Source of the DNA: Streptomyces tuirus
GTDB lineage: Bacteria; Actinomycetota; Actinomycetes; Streptomycetales; Streptomycetaceae
DNA: 64,000 nt
Assembly (NCBI RefSeq): GCF_014701095.1
Contig: NZ_AP023439.1
Location: forward strand, 5,506,001-5,570,000
Direction: 5' to 3'
The position numbers and the translations under genes were made by a program. The notes beneath the pieces were generated by a model. The model was not told the DNA's origin. It searched no databases and saw only the letters and a program-made list of their open reading frames with translations. Shown piece by piece: positions 1 through 8,426 of the stretch (position 1 is its first letter; the number at the start of each line of letters is the position of its first letter).

Positions 1-91
1 CAAGAAGTCCGGCTACGGCAAGGACCTCTCGGGCTACGGCTTCGACGACTACACGCGCATCAAGCACGTGATGACGTCGCTGGACGCGTAG
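1..91 (+). CDS. aldehyde dehydrogenase, C-terminal end only
   Basis: Reading from base 2, the last 29 codons end in TAG at 89-91. The peptide (KKSGYGKDLSGYGFDDYTRIKHV then MTSLDA) is the conserved C-terminus of NAD-dependent aldehyde dehydrogenases of the gamma-aminobutyraldehyde type. It closely matches the end of the complete enzyme at 9230-10765 (KSSGYGKDMSAYSFEEYTQIKHV), so the two are paralogues. The start and the catalytic cysteine lie outside the window. Given the polyamine genes downstream, a PuuC-like role in putrescine breakdown is likely, but this is inferred from a fragment. Confidence 0.8.
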   Translation, partial: KKSGYGKDLSGYGFDDYTRIKHVMTSLDA

Positions 92-103
92 TCACAGTTC
101 GGT

Positions 104-143
104 CGTGAACGGCCCCGGGCGCTGCCGCCCGGGGCCGTTCACG
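104..143 (+). terminator. rho-independent-type hairpin after the aldehyde dehydrogenase
   Basis: There is a perfect 17-bp stem (104-120 pairing with 127-143) around a 6-nt loop, 12 nt after the TAG. It has no T-run, as is usual in Streptomyces. It lies between two convergent genes, the other ending at 152, so it can stop transcription from both sides. Confidence 0.85.
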
Positions 144-151
144 CGCACGCC

Positions 152-3100
152 TCAAGGCCACCAGGTCAGCACGTCGTCGACCGCCCGGGTCAGCTCTTCT
201 CGCACCTCCTCACCGGCGACCGGCACGAGACGCGAGAGGTTGTCGGTGATCAGGGTGAGGGCTCTGTGCTGCGAGGTCCGGGACACGAGACGGCGTACGA
301 GGGCGACGAACTCCCGAGGCGAGCAACCGTGTTCGTCCAGGGCCCTGGCGAGGAGGGCGGTTGCCAGGTCGGCGTCGTCCGGAGCGAGGCCGACGGCCGT
401 GTCCAGGGACTCCCGGTCCACGTACGACACGAGTCTGAGCAGCTTCTCCGGACGCATGTCCCAGTCGACCCGGGCCAGGCAGTCCAGCGCCTCGGCCGGC
501 ACCGCGGCACGCTCCTGTTCGGGCAGCACGGACAGCAGGACGCAGTAGGCTTCCGCCCGCTCCCACACGTCGCTCACGGCTCGGATCACGGTGAGTGCCT
601 CGGGCACCCGCTCGGCCATGCCGTCAGGGAACCCGGCGCGCATCGGCGGCACGGCCTCCGGCAGCCAAGGCTGCCAGGAGCAGGCGAGTGCCGCCTCGTA
701 AGCCTCTTGCGCGACGGTCATGCGCTGTTCGGCCGGAACACGGGGCACCAGCGAGCTGAGCGCGGGAGCGCGGAGCGCGGCGTCTTCGAGGGCCCGTCCC
801 GCCGCCAGGGCGTCGCCGATCAGCCGGCCGGGGAGGTACGGGATCAGCGAGATGAACAGCGTCGGCACGCTCGATCTCCCGTCTGCGTCCGCGAGTGCCG
901 CCAGGACCTCTTCGTGAACGTCGTCCGGCAGGCGCGGGCCCAGGACGCTCAGGTCATGGACCCGTACCCATTCGTCCTCCGCCAGCCATTGCCGCACCGC
1001 CTCCACCACCAGGTTGCGCGGGAGGTACGCGACCACCTGCGCCAGCACCGACTGATGGGCGTAGAGGAGCCGGCCTGGCTCGGAGAACCACTCCGCTGCG
1101 GCCCGCCGCCGGTCGTCGTCCGAGAGGTGGGGCAGGAGCCGTTGGCGCAGCGTGTGGGGATCACTCGCGGCGCTCCGCAGCAGTTCCAGCGCCTGCCGGG
1201 CGCCGGCCGGCCGCTGTGCGGCGGGAAGGGTCGGCAGCAGGGCGGTCTGTCCGGTGGCCAGCGCGGTGGGGGTGCCGACCACCTTGGCGACCTCGAGCGT
1301 CTCCGCCGCCCACGAGGCCCGCTCGTGCGCAGGAAGCCGGTCCACCAGCGCGGCCAGGTGGATCACCCGCGCGTTCGAGGGCGTGAAGAGGGCGTCGTTG
1401 AGCGCTTCCTTCAGCTGGGAAGGGGTCACATAGGGCGCAAGCCGTGCCAGCACGTGCTGGTTCAGGCGCGAGCGGGAGGCGAGGATGTCCGTGACAGTCG
1501 CTGTGCGGATCTCCGGCGACAGAAGAGGCAGGAGCATGCTCAGCGCGCCTGCTCGTTCTCCCGGCTCGGCGGCGGAACGAGCTCGCGCCAGGGTTTCCGC
1601 CAGCAACGCCTCGCCCTGTTCCGCGGGCAGCACCGGGAGAAGAACCGCGCAGTCACGCGCACGTGCTCGGACGTATTCCGGGGGACGGGTGTCGGCGACG
1701 GCCGCGGCGAGCGCCGCCTTCTGCTCCTCCGGGGACAGCAGGGGCAGCAGGGCCTCCCAGGCGCCGGTGCGCTTCGGAACGAAGTCACCGCGCAGCAGTG
1801 CGTCCTTCGCCTCGGCCAACGCGTCGTCCCGCACCTGACCGGGCAGCAGCGGCAGGAGAGAGACCAAGGCGCTGATGTTGTCGGCCGTGCACCAGTAGTC
1901 CTCATCCGAGCGCATCTCGTCGAGGGCGCGCAGGGCGATCCGCTGCCGCATGCCGGCGGGTGCGTGTACGGCCGTGGTCGCCAGCAACTGACCTCGCAGC
2001 CCCCCTCCTGAGCACTCCAGAGCCGCTGCCGCGGCCTCATCGGCCACTGCCGCCCGACGATCCTCAGGCAGGTGCGGTATCACCAGCGCGGGGGAGAAGT
2101 AGTGGTGGCCGTTCAGGCTGCTGCTGGACACGTAGTCGCAGACCCGCACCGCCTCCAGTGCTTCCTCACAGGCCGACAGTCGCAGGCCGCCGATCAGATG
2201 GGGCTGGAGCGCGAGCAGAGCCCTGAACCGATCCCCTGGATGGGACAGGCGGCGCGCATGGGCCAAGCCACGTACGGCCGTCCACACACCCCGCTCGACG
2301 AGCTGCCCCAGGAGCTCCGGCCCCACGCTGTCGGTGTGGCTGGCGACGCTCGCCGCCATCAGCCGGTAGCGCAGTTCCTCGGCCAGGGCCATTGCCGGGA
2401 TGCGCCGTTCCAGGGCCTCATCGGTGCGTCGAACGGCATCGCGCCGGGCCAGTTCCACGTCGTCGAGGAAGGTGTCAGGCGATCCCGCGTACTCATGGGC
2501 GCTGAACCAGATGTTCTGCGCCTGCCGGCCCCCGGGCGGTGACTCAGCCGCCAGCAGCCGGCTCAGACCGGTGCTCCAGTCCGCCTGAACCATGTGGTGA
2601 CCAAGGTGGCGGAGCGCGTACCCGCCGTCGACCGAGGCCAGTGCCGGGTCCGCGGCAAGCAGGGCCAAGGACGCGCCGCCGTTGTCGTCGCCGAGCCCGC
2701 CGAACTCCGTCACATGGCGTTCGGCCATCCGCCGGTGGGCCCGGGCGACGCTCTCGGCGAGTTCCGCGGCCAGGACCTTGAGACGGTCGTCCTGCACCTC
2801 GTACAGCACTCCGCCGAAGAAGCTCCGCGCGGTGGCGTGATACAGCTCGTACCGCCGTCCCCAAGGGCCGTCGTCCGCGGTGAGGAAGGGGCGTATCACC
2901 AGATCGCACCACTGCCGCACCGCCTCGCGGTCATCGACTCCGGAGAGCCGGCACAGCGAGCTGTAAGGCAGGGGCTCGCGAGCGGCCACCAGTGTCGCCA
3001 GTATGTCCCTGCCGGTCCGTGCCCAGCCCGGTGCCTCCTGCCAGCGCGTCAACTGCCGGGCGTAGTAGCCGGACAGGTCGGCGGGCAGCGAACTGAGTTC

Positions 3101-3970
3101 GTCGACCGGCTGCTGGCCTGTGCCGAGGGCAGCGAGCACGTAGCGCAGGTAGACCCACACCCCGCCTGACCGTTCGACCAGCAGGGGGATCACCTCGTCG
3201 GCGCTCACGCCCGTTGCGGCCAGCCGTCCCGCCACCGGATCGGCCCGTACGGCCCGGTCCAGGTACTGCCGGACGTCTGCCTGGTTGCGTGTGTCGGCCC
3301 GGTCGATACGGACGACACGCGAGGGCGACTCCGAGTAGGCAGGCCGGCTGCCGGTGCGGTAGGTGCCCACCACGAAGGCGCCTTCGGGGAGCAGCGAGGG
3401 CAGCCCCCACGGCATGCCGCCGTCCGGAGCCTCCGCCTCGTCGGCCCCGTCCATCACGAGCACCAACGGCCCGTTCGCGGCGCGGGCTTGCTCGGCGGCC
3501 TGGGTGAGCAGGGCGTCGAAGCCCTCCGGCTCCGACACCCAGTCAGGCAGCATGCCACCCGGCGCGAACTGCGCGGACAGCCCGTATCTGGTGATCAGTT
3601 GGGCCGCCACGTTGCGCAACCCCACGCGAGCCGAGCCGCCTTGGGCGTGGCGGGCGAAGTGCGACACATAGCCGCGTTCACGGACCAGCCAGGCCGCCAG
3701 CGCGGTCTTGCCCAGACCGGCCTCCGCCTCCACCCAGAGGAAGCCGCAGGCCCGCTCCTGGAGAAAGGCGTCGACGTACGCCACCAGCCAGTCGCGGCCC
3801 GTGAACTGCGCCACCCCCACGTCGCTGAAGACCTTGTGCGTGTTCTTGAGCGCAACCGCCAAGGGAACGGCCGAGGAGCTGAAGACGGGATTGGTCATGA
3901 TCGGACCGTGGGCATCGCCACCGACCGCCACCGAGGCCTCTCCGTGGGCGCCGGTCCGCTGGAACGTCAC
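152..3970 (-). CDS. STAND/NACHT-type NTPase with a long helical-repeat C-terminus
   Basis: 1272 residues, GTG start that overlaps the stop of the upstream gene (GTGA, 3970-3967), so translation is probably coupled. Residues 13-24 hold a small glycine-rich motif ([12 protein letters not shown]). A P-loop ATPase domain opens with FTGRDW near 56. Walker A is EAEAGLGKTAL (81-91) and Walker B is LVLVMDGADE (169-178), as in NACHT/STAND signal-transduction ATPases. From about residue 500 to the end there are degenerate alpha-helical units, often with an LLPxLPxE(Q/R) signature, which suggests a HEAT- or TPR-like sensor solenoid. No effector domain (protease, TIR, nuclease) is evident; the effector may be the membrane protein encoded just upstream. 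The ligand is unknown. The family assignment is firm; a role in biological conflict or stress sensing is inference. Confidence 0.75.
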   Translation of the reverse strand: MTFQRTGAHGEASVAVGGDAHGPIMTNPVFSSSAVPLAVALKNTHKVFSDVGVAQFTGRDWLVAYVDAFLQERACGFLWVEAEAGLGKTALAAWLVRERGYVSHFARHAQGGSARVGLRNVAAQLITRYGLSAQFAPGGMLPDWVSEPEGFDALLTQAAEQARAANGPLVLVMDGADEAEAPDGGMPWGLPSLLPEGAFVVGTYRTGSRPAYSESPSRVVRIDRADTRNQADVRQYLDRAVRADPVAGRLAATGVSADEVIPLLVERSGGVWVYLRYVLAALGTGQQPVDELSSLPADLSGYYARQLTRWQEAPGWARTGRDILATLVAAREPLPYSSLCRLSGVDDREAVRQWCDLVIRPFLTADDGPWGRRYELYHATARSFFGGVLYEVQDDRLKVLAAELAESVARAHRRMAERHVTEFGGLGDDNGGASLALLAADPALASVDGGYALRHLGHHMVQADWSTGLSRLLAAESPPGGRQAQNIWFSAHEYAGSPDTFLDDVELARRDAVRRTDEALERRIPAMALAEELRYRLMAASVASHTDSVGPELLGQLVERGVWTAVRGLAHARRLSHPGDRFRALLALQPHLIGGLRLSACEEALEAVRVCDYVSSSSLNGHHYFSPALVIPHLPEDRRAAVADEAAAAALECSGGGLRGQLLATTAVHAPAGMRQRIALRALDEMRSDEDYWCTADNISALVSLLPLLPGQVRDDALAEAKDALLRGDFVPKRTGAWEALLPLLSPEEQKAALAAAVADTRPPEYVRARARDCAVLLPVLPAEQGEALLAETLARARSAAEPGERAGALSMLLPLLSPEIRTATVTDILASRSRLNQHVLARLAPYVTPSQLKEALNDALFTPSNARVIHLAALVDRLPAHERASWAAETLEVAKVVGTPTALATGQTALLPTLPAAQRPAGARQALELLRSAASDPHTLRQRLLPHLSDDDRRRAAAEWFSEPGRLLYAHQSVLAQVVAYLPRNLVVEAVRQWLAEDEWVRVHDLSVLGPRLPDDVHEEVLAALADADGRSSVPTLFISLIPYLPGRLIGDALAAGRALEDAALRAPALSSLVPRVPAEQRMTVAQEAYEAALACSWQPWLPEAVPPMRAGFPDGMAERVPEALTVIRAVSDVWERAEAYCVLLSVLPEQERAAVPAEALDCLARVDWDMRPEKLLRLVSYVDRESLDTAVGLAPDDADLATALLARALDEHGCSPREFVALVRRLVSRTSQHRALTLITDNLSRLVPVAGEEVREELTRAVDDVLTWWP

Positions 3971-4371
3971 GAGCGGGCCTCGTCGTCGGCGCCATCCCCC
4001 TGAAGGCGGCCTCGTTGCCCGGCCGCGGATGCTTCGACATCAGTGGAGACCCGGCCGCGGGCGTCCCCGTCGACGGTCACTGAGCCCGCGCCCTGAGCGG
4101 TCTCGCCTCCCGAGAGGGAGACCCGCGTGGTGATCGCCTCGTGCGCGGTACCGCCGATCGTCACCGAGCCGGCACCGGGCCCGGGGCCGTCGGCGTCATC
4201 AGCCGTGAGGACCACCTGCAGGAACACGGCGACGACCACCAGTACTCCCAGCGCCACCCACCAGGGCCATGCCGGTCGGTCCGTCACCACGTTGGTGACC
4301 AGTCCGCACGCCGCCGAGGCGACCACCGAACTCCCCGCGACGACCACGCGCTTCAGTCCACGTCCCACCAC
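3967..4371 (-). CDS. two-helix membrane protein with glycine-rich repeats, partner of the STAND NTPase
   Basis: 134 residues from a GTG start. Two hydrophobic segments (about 9-29 and 35-55) are followed by a soluble tail. The tail carries two copies of a short motif, GAGSVTIGGTAHEAITT (67-82) and GAGSVTVDGDARGRVST (94-110). A third copy is at the N-terminus of the NTPase encoded downstream ([16 protein letters not shown]). The gene overlaps that NTPase gene by 4 bases, so the two form an operon. Similar GG(D/N)-type segments recur, as I recall, in actinobacterial STAND and TIR proteins, where they may act as homotypic adaptors. The function is unknown; it may anchor the NTPase to the membrane or be its effector. 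Confidence 0.6.
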   Translation of the reverse strand: MVGRGLKRVVVAGSSVVASAACGLVTNVVTDRPAWPWWVALGVLVVVAVFLQVVLTADDADGPGPGAGSVTIGGTAHEAITTRVSLSGGETAQGAGSVTVDGDARGRVSTDVEASAAGQRGRLQGDGADDEARS

Positions 4372-4442
4372 CGCCCCAACCTATCCGCTCAACGCGGGAA
4401 CGCGCCCTCGGATGCCCCGCTTCGGCCATCCGACCCCCGTTT

Positions 4443-4470
4443 TTGAACGTGTTCAACACAGGCGTAGAGT
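4443..4470 (+). promoter_or_regulatory. promoter with TetR-like operator, probably leaderless
   Basis: TTGAAC (4443-4448) and TAGAGT (4465-4470) are spaced 16 bp apart, a sigma-70-type (HrdB-like) promoter. The -35 box is the left half of an inverted repeat, TTGAAC-GT-GTTCAA (4443-4456), a layout common for TetR-family repressors. The ATG at 4477 is only 7 nt after the -10 box and has no Shine-Dalgarno sequence, so the mRNA should be leaderless. No TetR gene is visible nearby. Confidence 0.55.
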
Positions 4471-4476
4471 GCCTCC

Positions 4477-5001
4477 ATGAACGACAGAGCCGCCCTGGTG
4501 AAGGGCATCCGTGCCTGGTTGGTCCTCTTCGTCGTGTGCCTGGTGCTCAGCGGCGCCACGGCCTTTCCCCTGGTGCACGAACTGCGGTGGACCGAGGACC
4601 TGTTGCACGTGCTGTCCGTCGGCGACCAGCTGCCCGGGCTGACGGAATGGATCGGGCGGGTCCGGGCCGGACTGGACCGGGCCGACGCCGAATACCCCTT
4701 CCTCCTCTACGGCACGGACTGGCTGGCATTCGCGCACCTGGTGATCGCGGTCGCCTTCTACGGGCCCTACCGTGACCCGGTCCGCAACATCTGGGTCGTC
4801 GAGTTCGGCATGATCGCCTGCGCGGGGATCATCCCGCTCGCCCTGATCTGCGGACCCCTCCGCGGGATCCCCTTCTGGTGGTCAGTGATCGACATGGCCT
4901 TCGGGGTGTTCGGGGTGATCCCGCTGTACGTCGTCCGGCAGCGGATCAAGCGGCTGGAGGCGCTGACCGCGCCCGCGGCCGTCCCGGCGTTCGGCGGCTG
5001 A
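4477..5001 (+). CDS. four-helix integral membrane protein of unknown function
   Basis: 174 residues. Hydrophobic segments lie near 12-32, 82-98, 108-125 and 132-152, with a short positively charged tail (RQRIKRLE). I recognise no catalytic motif or named family. The promoter carries a TetR-like operator and predicts a leaderless mRNA, so the gene is probably derepressed by a small molecule or membrane stress. It stands alone: the left neighbour is divergent and the right neighbour convergent. A sensor, transporter accessory or stress membrane protein are all possible. Confidence 0.7.
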   Translation: MNDRAALVKGIRAWLVLFVVCLVLSGATAFPLVHELRWTEDLLHVLSVGDQLPGLTEWIGRVRAGLDRADAEYPFLLYGTDWLAFAHLVIAVAFYGPYRDPVRNIWVVEFGMIACAGIIPLALICGPLRGIPFWWSVIDMAFGVFGVIPLYVVRQRIKRLEALTAPAAVPAFGG

Positions 5002-5158
5002 GAAGAGCTGTTGTCCCGGGAACCTTCACGCCCCCCGGTCCTGCCGGAGAGGGTGCGTGCGGAGAAGTACCGATCCCGGCCGGCGAGAGGCTCCCGTGGG
5101 CCGGCGGCCCGGAATCGACCAGGGCCCGCCGCAGGGCGCCCTGCGCTACGGGCTCGTC

Positions 5159-5191
5159 GCGGCACCGGCACGGACAGCGCGCCGGTGCCGC
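5159..5191 (-). terminator. hairpin terminator after the GDPD gene
   Basis: An 11-bp perfect stem (5159-5169 with 5181-5191) and an 11-nt loop lie just past the minus-strand stop at 5198. The 5002-5197 stretch between the two convergent genes otherwise shows no gene. Confidence 0.6.
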
Positions 5192-5197
5192 AGTACG

Positions 5198-5923
5198 TCA
5201 CGCGCGCGGCCCCGGCCGATCCGGCGACGGTGCCGCAGCGCTCGCGCGTGCGGCGCACAGCACGTCGACACGGTTCGTCGTGATCGAGTCCACGCCCGCC
5301 TCCAGCAGCCGCCGCATGGAGCGGCGGGTGTCGGGGGTCCAGACGGACAACAGATGTCCGTCGCGGTGCACGCGCTCGGCGAGAGGGCGGTCCACCAGGG
5401 AGAAGCGGTAGTTGAGCCAGCGCGGGCGGATCGCCTCCAGCAGGACGGGCCGCGGCGGGGCCAGCGTCGTCCAGGTGAGGGCGATCTCGGCGCCCGGATC
5501 CACCGCGCGCACGGCGAGCATGGCGTCGGCGCCCGCGCAGTAGTAGACGCGCTCCGCCGCCCCGGCCTCCTCCACCACGCCCATGATCCGGCGCACCGCC
5601 CGCACATCGGGCGACCCGGGCAGGTCGATCATCACCCGGTGCCCGCCGGTCGCGGCCAGTGCCTCGGCCAGGGCCGGCACCCCGCCGCCGGTCAGCCCGC
5701 GCACCTCCTCGAAGGACAGCGCGTTCAGCGGCCGTTCGTGCTCCCACAGGCGCTTCAGTGTCGCGTCGTGCAGCAGCACCGGCACGCCGTCCCGGGTGAG
5801 CCGTACGTCGATCTCCACCGCGTCCGCGCCCCGGCGCAGGGCGGAACGCAGCGAGGCGACGGTGTTCTCACGGACGCGGTAGGGGTCGCCGCGGTGGGCC
5901 ACGGCGACCGGGGCGGGGGTCAC
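5198..5923 (-). CDS. glycerophosphodiester phosphodiesterase family protein
   Basis: 241 residues from a GTG start that overlaps the upstream stop (GTGA, 5923-5920). The N-terminus has the GDPD signature HRGDPYRVRENT, followed by the metal-binding EIDVRLTRDGVPVLLHD block. A late W-T-P-D...GVDSITTNR segment closes the TIM barrel. The family hydrolyses glycerophosphodiesters to glycerol 3-phosphate and an alcohol, using a divalent metal. No signal peptide is visible, so it should act in the cytosol. It is translationally coupled to the deaminase gene, although no metabolic link between the two is obvious. Confidence 0.88.
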   Translation of the reverse strand: MTPAPVAVAHRGDPYRVRENTVASLRSALRRGADAVEIDVRLTRDGVPVLLHDATLKRLWEHERPLNALSFEEVRGLTGGGVPALAEALAATGGHRVMIDLPGSPDVRAVRRIMGVVEEAGAAERVYYCAGADAMLAVRAVDPGAEIALTWTTLAPPRPVLLEAIRPRWLNYRFSLVDRPLAERVHRDGHLLSVWTPDTRRSMRRLLEAGVDSITTNRVDVLCAARASAAAPSPDRPGPRA

Positions 5924-6981
5924 CGGGCGAGCCACTGCGCGGTGTACGTGTCGATCTCGCCGGCGATCCGGGCCTTGCCCGCCGCGTCCAGGAAGGACGC
6001 CTCGACGGCGTTCTTCGCCAGCTCGGCCAGGCCCCGCTCGTCGAGCGCGAGGAGCCGGGCGGCGACCGCGTACTCGTTCTCGAGGGTCGTGCCGAACATG
6101 GGCGGGTCGTCGGAGTTGATGGTCACGAGGATCCCGGCCCGCACGAACTCCTTGATCGGGTGCTCGTCGAGGGTGCGCACCGCGCGCGTGGCGATGTTCG
6201 ACGTCGGGCACACCTCCAGCGGGATCCGGTGCTCGGCGAGGTGCGCGAGCAGCTTCGGGTCCTGCGCGGAGCTGGTGCCGTGCCCGATGCGCTCGGCCCG
6301 CAGATGGGTCAGCGCGTCCCACACCGTCTGCGGTCCGGTCGTCTCCCCGGCGTGCGGTACGGAGTGCAGCCCCGCGGCGATCGCCCGGTCGAAGTACGGC
6401 TTGAACTGCGGCCGCTCCACACCGATCTCGGGCCCGCCGAGCCCGAAGGAGACCAGGCCCTCGGGGCGCAGCCGGTCGTCGGTGGCGAGCCGGGTCGTCT
6501 CCTCGGCGGCCTCCAGACCCGCCTCGCCGGGGATGTCGAAGCACCAGCGCAGTACGGTCCCGAACTCGGCCTCGGCGGCCTTGCGGGCGTCCTCGATCGC
6601 CTCCATGAAGGCCCGCTCGTCGATGCCGCGCCGGGTGGACGAGAAGGGCGTGACGGTCAGCTCGGCGTACCGCACCTGCTGCCGGGCCAGGTCCCGGGCC
6701 ACCTCGTAGGTCAGCAGCCGGACGTCCTCCGGGGTACGGATCAGGTCGACGACCGACAGGTAGACGTCGATGAAGTGCGCGAAGTCGGTGAACGTGAAGT
6801 AGTCGACCAGCGCCTCGGGGTCGGTCGGAACCTTCGAGTCGGGGTGCCGCGCGGCCAGCTCGGAGACGATCCGGGGGGAGGCGGATCCCACGTGGTGAAC
6901 ATGCAGTTCGGCCTTGGGCAGTCCCGCGATGAAGGCCTTCAGCTCGCGTGGGGCGCGGGGGTCGACGAGATGCTCGGTCAA
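5920..6981 (-). CDS. adenosine deaminase-family enzyme, probably aminodeoxyfutalosine deaminase
   Basis: 353 residues. I chose the TTG start at 6981 because GGGGAGG precedes it at good spacing and the amino-acid similarity begins there. Metal-site and catalytic motifs of the adenosine deaminase superfamily are present: HVH near the N-terminus, HAGE, ERIGHG, PTSN and NSDDPPMF. The N-terminal motif reads HVHHVGSASP, not the HLDGSLRP of classical adenosine deaminases. COG1816 members of this type from Streptomyces were shown (from memory, the S. avermitilis Sav2595 work) to deaminate 6-aminodeoxyfutalosine in menaquinone synthesis. I therefore favour that substrate over adenosine, but the sequence alone does not settle it. 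Confidence 0.8.
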   Translation of the reverse strand: MTEHLVDPRAPRELKAFIAGLPKAELHVHHVGSASPRIVSELAARHPDSKVPTDPEALVDYFTFTDFAHFIDVYLSVVDLIRTPEDVRLLTYEVARDLARQQVRYAELTVTPFSSTRRGIDERAFMEAIEDARKAAEAEFGTVLRWCFDIPGEAGLEAAEETTRLATDDRLRPEGLVSFGLGGPEIGVERPQFKPYFDRAIAAGLHSVPHAGETTGPQTVWDALTHLRAERIGHGTSSAQDPKLLAHLAEHRIPLEVCPTSNIATRAVRTLDEHPIKEFVRAGILVTINSDDPPMFGTTLENEYAVAARLLALDERGLAELAKNAVEASFLDAAGKARIAGEIDTYTAQWLAR

Positions 6982-7094
6982 GGGTTCCTCCCCGGAACGG
7001 CGCCGCTGCCGGCGTGAGGCGGGCGGGGCGCGGGTGATCGGCTGATCGATGACTCGGAATTCATCGTATGCCGCGGTCCGGCGCCCTTCTTTGC

Positions 7095-7165
7095 AGGGGC
7101 GCGGGGCGCTGTCGGCGGGCGGCTCCGCGTGTGTCCGACCGGCCCCCGCGCACCCGCACTGTGGC
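7095..7165 (+). repeat. Streptomyces-type dispersed GC-rich repeat (variant copy)
   Basis: It begins AGGGGCGCGGGG, continues through GCGGCTCCGCGTG and ends near GACCGGCCCCCGCGCACC. It resembles a sequence that recurs between genes in Streptomyces genomes (from memory) and shares the GGGGCGCGGGG head with the copies at 31569, 32552 and 49063. It sits in the divergent spacer 6982-7218 between the deaminase and the DUF4190 gene. Confidence 0.4.
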
Positions 7166-7218
7166 ACGCGCGAACCGCCCCGTAGCATGACCACACGATC
7201 GACCCAGGGGGGAACAGG

Positions 7219-7872
7219 ATGACGGACGCGACGCAGCCCGACGGAGGCGGAGGCGCCGGCCACGACCCGTGGGCACCACCGGAGCACACCCCCTCACTCG
7301 ACAAGCACCAGCCCCCCGCCGCGGGGCCGCCGTCGGTGCACGACCAGGCCACGGTCACCTCGATGCCGGGCTTCACCCCGCCCGCCGGCACGCCCCAGTA
7401 CGACACCTCCGGCACCGGCGCGGTCCCGCCCCCGCCGATGGCACCCACCGGCCCGGGAGCGCCCGGCGGCTACGGCTACCCGGGCTACCCGCAGTCCGGA
7501 TACACCCAGTCTGGCTACGGCTGGCCCGGCATGCCCCCGGCCCCCCAGAACGGCCTGGGCATCGCCGCGATGGTGCTCGGCATCGTCTCCTGCACCCTCT
7601 TCTGTCTCTACGGCGTGGTCTCCCTGATCACCGGCATCCTCGCCGTCGTCTTCGGCATCAAGGGCCGCAAGCGCGCCGAGGCCGGAGTGGCCACCAACCA
7701 CGGGCAGGCCCAGGCCGGTCTGATCATGGGCATCATCGGGATCATCCTCGGCATCGCCGTGATCGTGCTGATCGCCGTCGGCATCACGGCCGCGATCAAC
7801 AGCGACAGCTACGACGACGACCCGTACTACGGGACCCTCGGCCCGGTGGCCACCGCCTCGTCCCACCGCTGA
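7219..7872 (+). CDS. DUF4190 domain membrane protein
   Basis: 217 residues with an AGGGGGGAACAGG ribosome-binding site. The first 110 residues are disordered and rich in Pro, Gly and Tyr (GGYGYPGYPQSGY). Two hydrophobic helices follow (about 114-145 and 166-192), separated by a basic loop (KGRKRAEAG). This is the usual DUF4190 architecture. A soluble acidic tail ends the protein. The molecular function of DUF4190 is unknown. It lies 69 bp upstream of a shorter paralogue and the pair is probably cotranscribed. Confidence 0.8.
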   Translation: MTDATQPDGGGGAGHDPWAPPEHTPSLDKHQPPAAGPPSVHDQATVTSMPGFTPPAGTPQYDTSGTGAVPPPPMAPTGPGAPGGYGYPGYPQSGYTQSGYGWPGMPPAPQNGLGIAAMVLGIVSCTLFCLYGVVSLITGILAVVFGIKGRKRAEAGVATNHGQAQAGLIMGIIGIILGIAVIVLIAVGITAAINSDSYDDDPYYGTLGPVATASSHR

Positions 7873-7941
7873 AACCGGGGCTCTGCACGGCCGAGTTGGC
7901 CACTACGATGCCTTGGTCTGACAACGGAGGGGAGTTCGTCC

Positions 7942-8406
7942 ATGTCCAACACCAACCCGCCGCCGGGTGGGTTCGGCCCACCGGCCCAGCCGCCGCAGCA
8001 GCCGGCCCCGGGATACGGCTATCCGCAGCAGACCGGCCCGGGATACGGCTACCCCCAGGGCGGCCCCGGCTACCCGGCCGCGCCGCCCGTGGGCTACCCG
8101 CAGGCGCCCGGTTACGGGATGCCCGCGCAGCCCAGCAACGGCATGGGCACCACGGGTCTGGTGCTGGGCATCATCGGCGTGGTCTGCAGCGTCACGTTCA
8201 TCATGTGGTTCTTCGGCGTGATCCTGGGCATTCTCGCGATCATCTTCGGCGCCATCGGCCGCGGCAGGGCCACCCGCGGTGAGGCCACGAACAAGGGCGC
8301 GGCGACCGCGGGACTGGTCTGCGGCATCATCGCCACCGTGATTCTTCCGCTGTTGGGCTTCCTGCTGTTCGCCGGCATCATGGGCGGTCTCGGCGCGGCG
8401 TCCTGA
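7942..8406 (+). CDS. DUF4190 domain membrane protein, shorter paralogue
   Basis: 154 residues with a GGAGGGGA ribosome-binding site. A Pro/Gly/Tyr-rich N-terminus contains repeated PGYGYPQ units. Two hydrophobic helices (about 70-100 and 120-150) flank a basic loop (GRGRATRGEATNKG). The layout is the same as in the preceding gene, so the pair looks like a tandem duplication that has diverged. Function unknown. Confidence 0.8.
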   Translation: MSNTNPPPGGFGPPAQPPQQPAPGYGYPQQTGPGYGYPQGGPGYPAAPPVGYPQAPGYGMPAQPSNGMGTTGLVLGIIGVVCSVTFIMWFFGVILGILAIIFGAIGRGRATRGEATNKGAATAGLVCGIIATVILPLLGFLLFAGIMGGLGAAS

Positions 8407-8426
8407 CGCGGCTCCCGCAGTTACAG

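Noticed and set aside
266-2011. Long open frame on the plus strand opposite the STAND NTPase
   Set aside because: It is the high-GC shadow of the minus-strand gene: Arg/Gly/Gln-rich, no domain, no ribosome-binding site, and the opposite strand has clear Walker motifs and codon bias.
7060-7180. Possible riboswitch or structured RNA in the divergent spacer
   Set aside because: The structure is explained by a GC-rich dispersed repeat; no known riboswitch core (for example TPP, cobalamin or ydaO elements) can be recognised.
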